Shown: positions 1 through 6,558, counted from the first letter of the stretch. The stretch: 7,096 bases of DNA from an uncultured Allomuricauda sp. (GCA_937911965.1 CALDPL010000105.1:1-7096), one strand, 5' to 3'. Notes: generated from the letters alone by a model not told the origin. Made by a program: numbers and translations.

Positions 1-135
1 AGAACACATCCGGAACCAGAGGAAATTGAGTATTATCTTTGCGGGCCTCCTATGATGAATGCTGCCGTATTAAAGATGTTAGATGATATGGGTGTTCCTT
101 CTGAGAATATTCGATTTGATGACTTTGGAGGTTGA
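1..135 (+). CDS. nqrF: NqrF C-terminus: Na+-translocating NADH:quinone reductase subunit F (5' end outside window)
   Basis: Only the last 44 codons and the TGA stop are present. The frame reads [20 protein letters not shown] and ends in RFDDFGG. The CGPPMM segment is the nucleotide-binding signature near the end of ferredoxin-reductase-type domains, and a terminal FDDFGG is characteristic of NqrF. NqrF is the NADH-oxidising subunit of the six-subunit Na+-NQR complex in the inner membrane. It carries a 2Fe-2S cluster and FAD, and passes electrons from NADH into the complex that pumps Na+ while reducing quinone. The gene is normally last in nqrABCDEF, which agrees with the strong terminator directly after it. 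The codons are A/T-ending (tct, cct, ggt, tta) and the fragment is about 41% GC by hand count, quite unlike the following genes. Identity rests on the tail only, but the tail is distinctive. Confidence 0.88.
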   Translation, partial: RTHPEPEEIEYYLCGPPMMNAAVLKMLDDMGVPSENIRFDDFGG

Positions 136-139
136 TCTA

Positions 140-170
140 AAAAAAGGCCCTGTTTTGCAGGGCCTTTTTT
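140..170 (+). terminator. Intrinsic terminator of the nqr operon
   Basis: A perfect GC stem, GGCCCTG (146-152) with CAGGGCC (158-164), encloses the 5-base loop TTTTG. A run of A upstream (140-145) can pair with the six T residues at 165-170, so the element could work in both directions. It begins a few bases after the nqrF stop codon. It also ends exactly where the longest reading of the downstream membrane-protein gene would begin, which argues against that start. Confidence 0.93.
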
Positions 171-193
171 ATGGACAACTTATTTTTTTGGGC

Positions 194-201
194 TATTTTT
201 G
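194..201 (+). promoter_or_regulatory. Possible Bacteroidota -7 box for the TauE/SafE gene
   Basis: TATTTTTG fits the TAnnTTTG -7 consensus of Bacteroidota promoters exactly. It lies between the nqrF terminator and the ATG at 222, so transcription would start with a very short leader. No convincing TTG -33 box sits at the expected distance, because that interval falls on the terminator's T tract. T-rich DNA gives chance matches, so this is a weak call. Confidence 0.25.
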
Positions 202-221
202 TCCCCAATCAAAAAATCCCC

Positions 222-977
222 ATGGCCCTTTTGCCCTTAACTGAAATTCCAATCACCTCATGGGCCTTGGCGGGCTTGGCCGTCTTTCTGATGGGCATTT
301 CCAAGGCCGGGCTCAAGGGACTGTCCATATTCAACGTCACCTTGATGGCCCTTGCCTTTGGGTCCAAGGCCTCCACGGGCCTGTTGATCCCCCTGCTGAT
401 CGTGGGGGATGTCTTTGCGGTGATCCACTACAACCGGCACACCCAATGGAAATACATACTAAAACTGCTGCCCTGGATGCTGACGGGGATCCTCATCGGG
501 GTATTGGCCGGAAAGGACCTGCCCGAACGGGAGTTCAAATGGGTCATGGTGGTAGTGATCCTGTTCAGTTTGGCCCTGTTGGTCTGGTGGGAGAAGCGGA
601 AAGCCAAAAAGGTGCCCACCCATTGGGCCTTTGCGGGTTCCATGGGGATCATGGCCGGGATTTGCACCATGATCGGCAATTTGGCCGGGGCCCTCACCAA
701 TATTTTCTTCCTGGCCATGAGGCTGCCCAAAAATGAGTTTGTCGGGACCCTGGCCTGGCTGTTCTTTATCACCAACCTCTTCAAACTCCCCTTTCATATC
801 TTGGTGTGGAAGACCGTTTCCAAAGAAAGTCTGATGACCGACCTTTGGTTGTTGCCCCCTTTGTTCGCGGGCCTCTTCCTAGGGGTTTTCCTGGTCAAAA
901 AGATTGATGAAAAGAACTTCAGGCGCTTTATCCTGATCGTGACCGCCCTTGGGGCCCTGGCCATCCTTTTCCGCTGA
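222..977 (+). CDS. TauE/SafE-family membrane exporter (sulfite/organosulfonate exporter-like)
   Basis: A 251-residue, very hydrophobic protein with about eight predicted membrane segments. Two related halves are visible: GISKAGLKG followed by GDVFAVIHY in the first, and GICTMIGNLAGALTN followed by FVGTLAWLFFITNLFKLPF in the second. The NxxG and the F-x-GT/N-x-x-K pattern are typical of TauE/SafE (DUF81) proteins, which are thought to move small anions such as sulfite or sulfoacetate across the inner membrane. The substrate is not visible here, since no sulfur gene is nearby. The frame stays open to an ATG at 171, but that codon abuts the nqrF terminator hairpin, so the ATG at 222 is preferred; it gives a family-typical length. 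There is no clear Shine-Dalgarno sequence, as is common in Bacteroidota. The gene converges on the M14 peptidase gene 14 bases downstream. Its codons are strongly GC-rich, unlike nqrF. Confidence 0.85.
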   Translation: MALLPLTEIPITSWALAGLAVFLMGISKAGLKGLSIFNVTLMALAFGSKASTGLLIPLLIVGDVFAVIHYNRHTQWKYILKLLPWMLTGILIGVLAGKDLPEREFKWVMVVVILFSLALLVWWEKRKAKKVPTHWAFAGSMGIMAGICTMIGNLAGALTNIFFLAMRLPKNEFVGTLAWLFFITNLFKLPFHILVWKTVSKESLMTDLWLLPPLFAGLFLGVFLVKKIDEKNFRRFILIVTALGALAILFR

Positions 978-991
978 GGGAAAAACTCCCA

Positions 992-3610
992 TCACTGCCG
1001 GGAACCCTCATAGATCGCATTGAAAATCAACTTGTAGGTCCCCCTAGGCTGCGCCCGGAACTGCGGCCTGAAGGCAAAAAGGATACATGATCCCTGGCCG
1101 TATTTGGCCTGAACCACCGCAGCCTTCTTGGCAATGTTCCGCTCCCCAAGGGCCCATCCACTCATCAACAGCCCCTTTTCGGCATAGGCGGCGATTACCT
1201 CCACCTCGGGCAGCGGGGCATCCTTGATGTCCTCGGTTCCCCCTTCCCCGGTCTTGCTCTGTTTGTCAATGCTGAAGGCCCTGCTTCGATTGAAGGATAC
1301 CGCAACGGTATCCCTCATCCCAAAGGCCAGGGGATGGGTGGTGTCGATTCCCGTTTTTATCAGGGAGCCCGGGATAAAGAATTTTTCCTGGTCCATATCT
1401 CCAACGGAATCGCTCAAGGGCAGGCCAAATTGATCGATCACAAAATTGCTGGCCTGATCAAAGGCGATCAAGGTCCCTCCCTGCTTCACATAATTGCTCA
1501 GGGCCAGGCTGCCCTCAAGGCCAAGGCCCCCGGTATACTCCACGGGCATGTCCAGTACGGAATGGCCGTGCAGCATGGATTTGGGCCTTTGGGAGGGCAA
1601 AATGATGGCGTCGTATTGGGAGAGGTCCCGGGTACGGATGTCCCCATCGTGCAGGGTGTCCATGTCAAAGGCATACTCTTCCAAGATGAAACGGGTCCAA
1701 CCCTCGTCCATATTGGCGACCCAGGATTTGTAGAGCCCCACCTTGGGCAGTCGGTGCTGGGTCAACTGCACTTCGGGCTTTGCCGAAAGGGCGGTGAATT
1801 CCAGGCCGTATTCCTCGGCCAGGGAATTTGCCATGGCCGCTGCTCCCGTAAGGATAAAGGACCCGGCCGGAAACTCCCGTTTCCCTGCCTTGAAGGGCTG
1901 GGTGCTCCTGTAGGCGGTTCCCCCGGCCCCCAACATCTTGTTGGCCACGGCCACCGAGGCATTGCTGTTGGCAGTCAGGGCATAGCCGAAGGAACCATTC
2001 CCGGCAATGCTTCCCGGATAATGGGCCACCTGGGCTCCCACGGGCTCGCTGGGGGCCTTGAAGGCCTCTGCGATCTTGTCCACATCCACCCCCATCTGCA
2101 GGGGAAGGGTCCAACCCGCCAGATCATAAGGGGTCTCCGGGGGACCTCCCGGATATTGGTAGCGGGTGGGATACTCCTGTTTCTCCATCAGGTCCAATAG
2201 ATAGGGCCTGAAGGCCTGGGCGGTATAGATGATATAACTGCCCTTTTCATACTTCGTCCCCCCAAGGGTAAAATCCCGAGTGGCCCGTTCCACCTCTATG
2301 CCCCCACGAAGGAGCACGTTGACCAGGTTGACCGCTTCATAGGAATCCCATTGCTCCCTGTCGATGATATAGGCAAAAGGCTTCTCCGTGCCGCCCTTCT
2401 CAATGGCGGAGCGCCCCATCCTGTAGATGTTGTGCAGGTAGCTGGACCTGCGGTCCGCAGCCAAATCCAAGGTGGCCCAGGTAGCGGTCAGCATATAGTC
2501 CACGGCATCCCGAAAATGGGATTCCCCGCCCTTCCAGGGGTCTGGATACATGATGTCCGTACCGTCCGTGGGGGTACCGCCCGCCACGGTCTTGGGAAGT
2601 TTCTCCGGATCGTAGAACCTGGGGGTGGGGGTGGTGTGCCCGGTTTCGGTCAGGATCCCGATCATATTGTGGTAATAGGGAACGGTCCGCCCGCCCCCGT
2701 TCCAATACATGGTATAAAAATTATCGGCTATGGCCCCGGGCATGTTCTCCAGGGAAAATCTCTTGGTCATGGCAGAGCCCACCTCACTGACCCCGGCGGT
2801 GACCGCCGGATGGATCCTGGGGTTCACCGGATCGGCATAGGGGGGCAAGGAAATCTTGGTCCAGGACGGGGAGGATTGGTGGTGGTTGTACACGATCTGG
2901 GGGTACCACTCATTGTACAGGATCTTGGTCACATGGTAGGTTTCCGGCATATTGTTCATAAACCAGTCCCGGTTGTTGTCATGGCCCATATAGTGGTGGT
3001 AGAGCACGGGGAGGCGGGAAGTTTCATAGGGCGTTCCCAAATGCTTTCGGTACCAGTCCACGACCAGGTCCAGGCCGTCCGGGTTCATCACCGGCATGAG
3101 CAGGGTCACCACATTGTCCCGGATGTTCTTCATTTCAGGGGTTTCGGAGGTGGCCAGGGTATAGGCCAGTTCCGAGGTCATCTGCCCGTGGGCCAGCTCG
3201 GTGGAATGCATCCCGCCGTCCACCCAGACTATGGCCCGGCCTTCAAGGGAAAGGGCTTTGGCCTCTTGTTCCCCGATCTTGGCCCTGGCCAATTTGGCGG
3301 AGATTTCCTTCCAGCGGTCAAGCTGGGCCAGGTTCTGCTCCGAGGAGATGAACAACAGGTACATCTTCCGACCCAACACCGTTTCCCCGATCTCGATCTT
3401 CTTGACCCGATCGGAGGCCCGGTCCAATTGTTCCAGATACTGCTCGATCCGGTGCGTAATCGAATAATCGACAAGGCTGCGCTGGGAAGCAACCCGGCCA
3501 AAGACCTGCTGGGGCGAGGGGACCTTTTGAGCCATGCCCATATAGGCACCGCCCAAGACCAGTGCAAGGACAAACGGCACCACCTTGGAATGGATATCCC
3601 TAAAATTCAT
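992..3610 (-). CDS. Secreted M14-family zinc carboxypeptidase-like protein with C-terminal amidotransferase-like domain
   Basis: An 872-residue exported protein. Residues 1-27 form a signal peptide (basic start, hydrophobic VPFVLALVLGG, likely cleavage near MGMA/Q). The M14 peptidase domain fills roughly residues 45-385. GMHSTE supplies the zinc ligands H135 and E138, NPDG lies at 176-179, HDNNRDW at 210-216, the third zinc histidine is H243 or H244 in NHHQ, and E322 in TETGH is the likely catalytic glutamate. About residues 620-870 resemble a class-I glutamine-amidotransferase-like fold (YDAIILPSQ, then GGTLIAFDQAS). I see no nucleophile cysteine there, so that domain is probably structural. 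The length fits the large M14 proteins widespread in Bacteroidota, and no T9SS sorting domain is evident. It probably acts on peptides in the periplasm or outside the cell; the substrate is unknown. It is transcribed divergently from the GH43 operon. Confidence 0.88.
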   Translation of the reverse strand: MNFRDIHSKVVPFVLALVLGGAYMGMAQKVPSPQQVFGRVASQRSLVDYSITHRIEQYLEQLDRASDRVKKIEIGETVLGRKMYLLFISSEQNLAQLDRWKEISAKLARAKIGEQEAKALSLEGRAIVWVDGGMHSTELAHGQMTSELAYTLATSETPEMKNIRDNVVTLLMPVMNPDGLDLVVDWYRKHLGTPYETSRLPVLYHHYMGHDNNRDWFMNNMPETYHVTKILYNEWYPQIVYNHHQSSPSWTKISLPPYADPVNPRIHPAVTAGVSEVGSAMTKRFSLENMPGAIADNFYTMYWNGGGRTVPYYHNMIGILTETGHTTPTPRFYDPEKLPKTVAGGTPTDGTDIMYPDPWKGGESHFRDAVDYMLTATWATLDLAADRRSSYLHNIYRMGRSAIEKGGTEKPFAYIIDREQWDSYEAVNLVNVLLRGGIEVERATRDFTLGGTKYEKGSYIIYTAQAFRPYLLDLMEKQEYPTRYQYPGGPPETPYDLAGWTLPLQMGVDVDKIAEAFKAPSEPVGAQVAHYPGSIAGNGSFGYALTANSNASVAVANKMLGAGGTAYRSTQPFKAGKREFPAGSFILTGAAAMANSLAEEYGLEFTALSAKPEVQLTQHRLPKVGLYKSWVANMDEGWTRFILEEYAFDMDTLHDGDIRTRDLSQYDAIILPSQRPKSMLHGHSVLDMPVEYTGGLGLEGSLALSNYVKQGGTLIAFDQASNFVIDQFGLPLSDSVGDMDQEKFFIPGSLIKTGIDTTHPLAFGMRDTVAVSFNRSRAFSIDKQSKTGEGGTEDIKDAPLPEVEVIAAYAEKGLLMSGWALGERNIAKKAAVVQAKYGQGSCILFAFRPQFRAQPRGTYKLIFNAIYEGSRQ

Positions 3611-3634
3611 ATAGAAGTTAGTTTGAGTTTGACC

Positions 3635-3642
3635 GAAAAATA
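3635..3642 (-). promoter_or_regulatory. Possible -7 box upstream of the M14 peptidase gene
   Basis: Read on the minus strand this is TATTTTTC, one mismatch from the Bacteroidota TAnnTTTG -7 consensus. It ends 24 bases before the ATG of the peptidase gene, a plausible short-leader distance. The matching TTG at -33 is not clear; TGTTTCC is the nearest candidate. Weak call. Confidence 0.22.
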
Positions 3643-3672
3643 AGGAATATAATTGAAAATGACGGAAACATT

Positions 3673-3709
3673 GGTCCTTGTCGGGAACTTGGTCAAGGCC
3701 TTTTTTTTT
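3673..3709 (+). terminator. Terminator-like hairpin with T9 tract in the divergent intergenic region
   Basis: GG-T-CCTTG (3673-3680) can pair with CAAGGCC (3694-3700), leaving one bulged T and a 13-base loop. Nine T residues follow at 3701-3709. This has the form of a rho-independent terminator on the plus strand. No plus-strand gene lies upstream, because the peptidase gene runs the other way. If real, it would act as a leader attenuator for the GH43 operon or as a block on antisense transcription. The same bases could simply be an AT-rich promoter element. Confidence 0.3.
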
Positions 3710-3778
3710 GTAATGTTGTAAACAAGTCCCAGGGTGCCATATGGCGATAAGGCCCCGTACCCTTAAAATAAACAGGCC

Positions 3779-4795
3779 ATGAAAGCAAATTACCCTATAG
3801 TATTCCTATGTGTCCTGGGAATCGGTTGTGCCCATGCACAGCGGCCCCCGGGGGAATCCAAGAACAACAACCCGATTATTGACGGCTGGTACGCCGATCC
3901 CGAAGGGGCCGTCTTCGGGGACACCTATTGGATCTACCCCACCTATTCCGACGATTATGACAAACAATTGCACTTCGATGCCTTTTCTTCCAAGGACCTG
4001 GTCCATTGGGAAAAGCACGAACGCATCCTGGACACAAGCAAGATCAAATGGCTCAGGCAGGCCCTATGGGCCCCCTCCATCATAGAAAAGGACAATAACT
4101 ACTTTCTGTTCTTCGGGGCCAACGACATCCAACGCCCCGGCAGGGATTTCTACGACCCCGACAACGACGTCAACCATTTTGGGGGAATCGGTCTGGCCGT
4201 GGCCGATAGTCCCGGGGGTCCTTTTAGGGACTATCTTGGAAAACCCTTGATTTCCGAGTTCCACAACGATGCCCAGCCCATAGACCAATTCGTCTTCGAG
4301 GATGGGGGCACCCACTACTTCTTTTACGGGGGCTGGGGCCATTGCAACCTGGGAAGGCTCAATGCCGACTTTACGGGCTTTATCCCCTGGGAGGATGGGA
4401 GCCTCTTCCGGGAAATCACCCCAAAGGGCTATGTGGAAGGCCCCTTTATGTTCAAGCGAAAGGGCATCTATTATTTCATGTGGTCCGAAGGAAACTGGAC
4501 CGATGGAAGCTATAAGGTGGCCTATGCCATGGCGGAGCGTCCTATCGGCCCCTATACCCGGATCGGGACCATTTTGGAATCCAAGCAAGGCGACATCGCC
4601 ACAGGGGCCGGACACCATTCCGTGATCAACAGACCCGGAACGGACCAATGGATCATGGTCTATCACAGAAGGCCAATCCCGAACCAGGATCGGGACCACA
4701 GGGTCGTATGCCTGGACCTCATGGAATTCAACGGAGACGGCACCATAAAACCCGTGACCATGACCTTTGAGGGGGTCAACGGCCAGAAACTTTAG
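3779..4795 (+). CDS. Exported glycoside hydrolase family 43 protein (arabinosidase/xylosidase type)
   Basis: A 338-residue protein with an N-terminal signal peptide. AHA/Q gives signal peptidase I cleavage after residue 20; the GIGC at 14-17 is a poor lipobox. The rest is a single GH43 five-bladed beta-propeller. All three family catalytic acids are visible: the base D40 in WYADP, the pKa-setting D169 in QPIDQ, and the acid E220 in YVEGPF. The GHHS at 278-281 matches the conserved histidine that contacts the central metal or water. GH43 enzymes hydrolyse alpha-L-arabinosyl or beta-D-xylosyl linkages in arabinan, arabinoxylan or related glycans, usually with inversion. Exact specificity and subfamily cannot be read from the sequence. 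No carbohydrate-binding module is present. The protein should act in the periplasm or outside. It is the first gene of an operon, with the SMP-30 gene starting 5 bases after its stop. Confidence 0.9.
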   Translation: MKANYPIVFLCVLGIGCAHAQRPPGESKNNNPIIDGWYADPEGAVFGDTYWIYPTYSDDYDKQLHFDAFSSKDLVHWEKHERILDTSKIKWLRQALWAPSIIEKDNNYFLFFGANDIQRPGRDFYDPDNDVNHFGGIGLAVADSPGGPFRDYLGKPLISEFHNDAQPIDQFVFEDGGTHYFFYGGWGHCNLGRLNADFTGFIPWEDGSLFREITPKGYVEGPFMFKRKGIYYFMWSEGNWTDGSYKVAYAMAERPIGPYTRIGTILESKQGDIATGAGHHSVINRPGTDQWIMVYHRRPIPNQDRDHRVVCLDLMEFNGDGTIKPVTMTFEGVNGQKL

Positions 4796-4800
4796 GACTT

Positions 4801-5820
4801 ATGAAACCAACACTTCTATCCCTTGTCGTATTGACCCTGACGATAGGCTGCGGCGGGGTCAAAACCCCAACCTATAAAACCACGGGCAGCATTCAGCGCT
4901 TGGACCCCGCATTGGATGCCTTAGTGGATTCCAATGCCCAAGCGGAAATCATTGCCGAAGGTTTTGAATGGACCGAAGGACCCCTTTGGGTGGAAAGCGA
5001 ACAAATGTTGTTGTTTTCGGATGTGCCGAGAAATACAATTTACAAATGGACCGAGGAAAGGGGCACGGAAATCTATTTGAGCCCGAGCGGCTATACGGGA
5101 GAAGAACCGAGCAAAAGCAAGGAACCTGGAAGCAACGGGCTGTTGCTGGATGGGGAAGGAAATCTCGTGCTCTGCCAACATGGCGATCGTCGGATGGCCA
5201 GGATGGAAGCGCCCTTGAATGACCCGACCCCGCTGTTCCGCACTTTGGCGGACAACCATGGGGGAAAACGTTTGAACAGCCCGAACGATGCAGTATACAA
5301 TAGCGCAGGCGAACTGTTCTTTACAGACCCGCCCTACGGCCTCCCTTCACAGAACGATACCGATCCGACAAAGGAAATCGATTTCAACGGGGTCTATCGA
5401 GTGGACCTAAACGGCGAAACGGTATTGTTGACCGATGCCCTTACAAGGCCCAATGGCTTGGCGCTGTTTCCGGGGGAAACAAAATTGCTCGTTGCAAATT
5501 CGGATCCCAATGCGGCCAATTGGTACCTGTTGGACCTTTCCGAACCCTCGAGGGGGCCACAATTGTTTTACAGTGCCACTGAGCAAGGCAAAGGATTAAA
5601 GGGCCTGCCCGACGGCTTGAAAATCGATAAAAATGGAACCGTTTTTGCCAGTGGTCCGGGAGGAATCTGGATCTTCAACAAAGACGGGAAGCTCCTCGGG
5701 AAAATAAAATTGGAGGAAGCGGCATCCAATGTAGCCTTGTCCAAAGACGAAAAAACATTGTTCGTCACCAACGATATGTATGTGCTTAGAATCCGATTGG
5801 AAGGACCCAATTCGAAGTGA
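4801..5820 (+). CDS. SMP-30/gluconolactonase/LRE-family lipoprotein
   Basis: A 339-residue protein. Its leader has a lipobox-like LTIGC (13-17), so it is probably lipidated at C17 and held in a membrane, although T at -3 is not ideal. Residues 45-335 form an SMP-30-type six-bladed beta-propeller. By family pattern the divalent-metal ligands are E59 (WTEGPLW), N218 (RPNGL) and D271 (LPDGLKID); SNGL (111-114) and SPND (160-163) line the active site. Characterised members hydrolyse sugar lactones such as gluconolactone, arabinonolactone or xylonolactone, or other esters. The intact ligands suggest an active enzyme, but its substrate is unknown. Co-transcription with the GH43 gene (5-base gap) suggests a role in carbohydrate, possibly pentose, use. 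Codon use is somewhat less GC-rich than in the GH43 gene. Confidence 0.88.
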   Translation: MKPTLLSLVVLTLTIGCGGVKTPTYKTTGSIQRLDPALDALVDSNAQAEIIAEGFEWTEGPLWVESEQMLLFSDVPRNTIYKWTEERGTEIYLSPSGYTGEEPSKSKEPGSNGLLLDGEGNLVLCQHGDRRMARMEAPLNDPTPLFRTLADNHGGKRLNSPNDAVYNSAGELFFTDPPYGLPSQNDTDPTKEIDFNGVYRVDLNGETVLLTDALTRPNGLALFPGETKLLVANSDPNAANWYLLDLSEPSRGPQLFYSATEQGKGLKGLPDGLKIDKNGTVFASGPGGIWIFNKDGKLLGKIKLEEAASNVALSKDEKTLFVTNDMYVLRIRLEGPNSK

Positions 5821-5868
5821 TTTCTGGGAAACGGGCGTTCATAGTACGACCCATCCAAGTGTTGATCC

Positions 5869-5887
5869 GACCGTCAAAAGTACGGTC
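5869..5887. repeat. Perfect 6-bp inverted repeat between the SMP-30 gene and the toxin module
   Basis: GACCGT (5869-5874) and ACGGTC (5882-5887) are exact inverted copies around a 7-base loop. The element lies in the 95-base gap between convergent stop codons, where a bidirectional terminator could be expected. No T tract follows on either strand, so termination is unproven. The surrounding bases also show a degenerate 12-base periodicity, reported as a finding. Confidence 0.4.
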
Positions 5888-5915
5888 AATCCAATGGTCG
5901 CAAATCCGAACTCTT

Positions 5916-6558
5916 TCATTTGCCGAGACGATGCTGTTGGTAAGCGGCCTTTAATCGAAATATAACATCCTGCCATTTTACCCCATTTAGAATGATCACT
6001 TGATGATTGTCCCGGTTCCTTAGGTCTTGAGCGTCCTCAAAGTACAATAGGGACCGTTCGGCCATAGCGATATTGTCGATTTGATATTTCTCTCGATACC
6101 CGTCCAACATATCACTCAAACTATAATGATTGAGAAGTTCATGGATGTCATAAAAATCCTTTTGGGGTTCCCCGGCCAACTACGGCGTTTATTTTCATGG
6201 CGGCAATATCAATGAGGCTGGCCAACCTTGTGCCATTATGGATTTCCAAAGGTTTGAGAAGTTGGTGTGGGAAATTGAAAAAATCGGTCTTTATGCCATC
6301 TATGGAACCGAATACGCCGACCTCCGTTACTGAAATACTGTTGAAATCCGTGCCGTATTTATTCTTGAGTTTGGAGTTGAGCATATTCGAATAGGGCAGA
6401 TTGAAATCCCGATTGCTGAAAAGGTCAAGGCCTATTGAATGTCGATGCCCGAAACGCAGGGCTAGGTTCGTGCCTCCTGCAAGATAATGATCAGAAAGAA
6501 AATCGGCTTGCATGAGCTCGGACAACAGTTGCCTTTGACCTTCATCTACTGCATTCAA
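5916..6558 (-). pseudogene. Frameshifted AbiEii/AbiGii-type nucleotidyltransferase toxin gene
   Basis: Two minus-strand frames together make one AbiEii-type toxin of about 213 residues. The 5' part (6558-6148, 136 codons) has YLAGGTNLALRFGHRHS, the GGT nucleotidyltransferase signature, then GLDLFS where family members usually read D-L-D-L/F-F. It continues to LIDIAAMKINAVVGRGTPK and leaves the frame. The 3' part (ending at 5916) continues with DFYDIHELLNHYSL and ERSLLYFEDAQDL, the usual C-terminal half. Skipping one base near 6159 gives GRGTPKDFYDIHELL, as expected of the family. AbiEii toxins are cytoplasmic nucleotidyltransferases of type IV toxin-antitoxin systems that also act in phage defence. 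The TTG at 6558 is taken as start: it overlaps the stop of the upstream small gene and places AGGT about 27 residues in, as in relatives. The gene is probably inactive unless the indel is a sequencing error. Confidence 0.8.
6158..6167 (-). other. Frameshift site in the AbiEii-like toxin gene
   Basis: On the minus strand this tract reads CCCCAAAAGG. The upstream frame runs through it as cca-aaa-gga and stops at 6148-6150. Dropping one base, for example the G opposite 6159, restores aaa-gat-ttt-tat-gac (K-D-F-Y-D) and the conserved C-terminal half. Consecutive short homopolymers make both a real slippage mutation and a sequencing indel plausible. Confidence 0.75.

Noticed and set aside
978..990. 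GGGA-AAAAC-TCCC hairpin between the convergent TauE/SafE and M14 genes
   Set aside because: The stem has only four pairs and no T tract, too weak to call a terminator even though the position is suggestive.
1334..2200. 288-codon open frame antisense to the M14 peptidase gene
   Set aside because: It has the same low-complexity Gly/His composition and no signal peptide or motif. The opposite strand carries the recognisable peptidase domains.
2351..3643. 430-codon open frame antisense to the M14 peptidase gene
   Set aside because: It is rich in Gly, His, Pro and Val with no domain pattern, and lies opposite a clear GC-rich protein gene. Strong G/C third-position bias keeps the antisense frame free of stops.
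5780..5965. 61-codon plus-strand frame across the end of the SMP-30 gene with a repetitive V-x-P-x-V pattern
   Set aside because: It starts inside the SMP-30 gene and runs into the toxin remnant on the other strand. The repeat pattern reflects the 12-base periodicity of the spacer, not a protein.
6160..6168. C-CCA-AAA looks like a -1 programmed frameshift heptamer in the toxin gene
   Set aside because: A -1 shift here would enter the frame reading R-I-F-M-T. The conserved C-terminal half needs a +1 (or -2) change, so a -1 programmed event does not rescue the protein.
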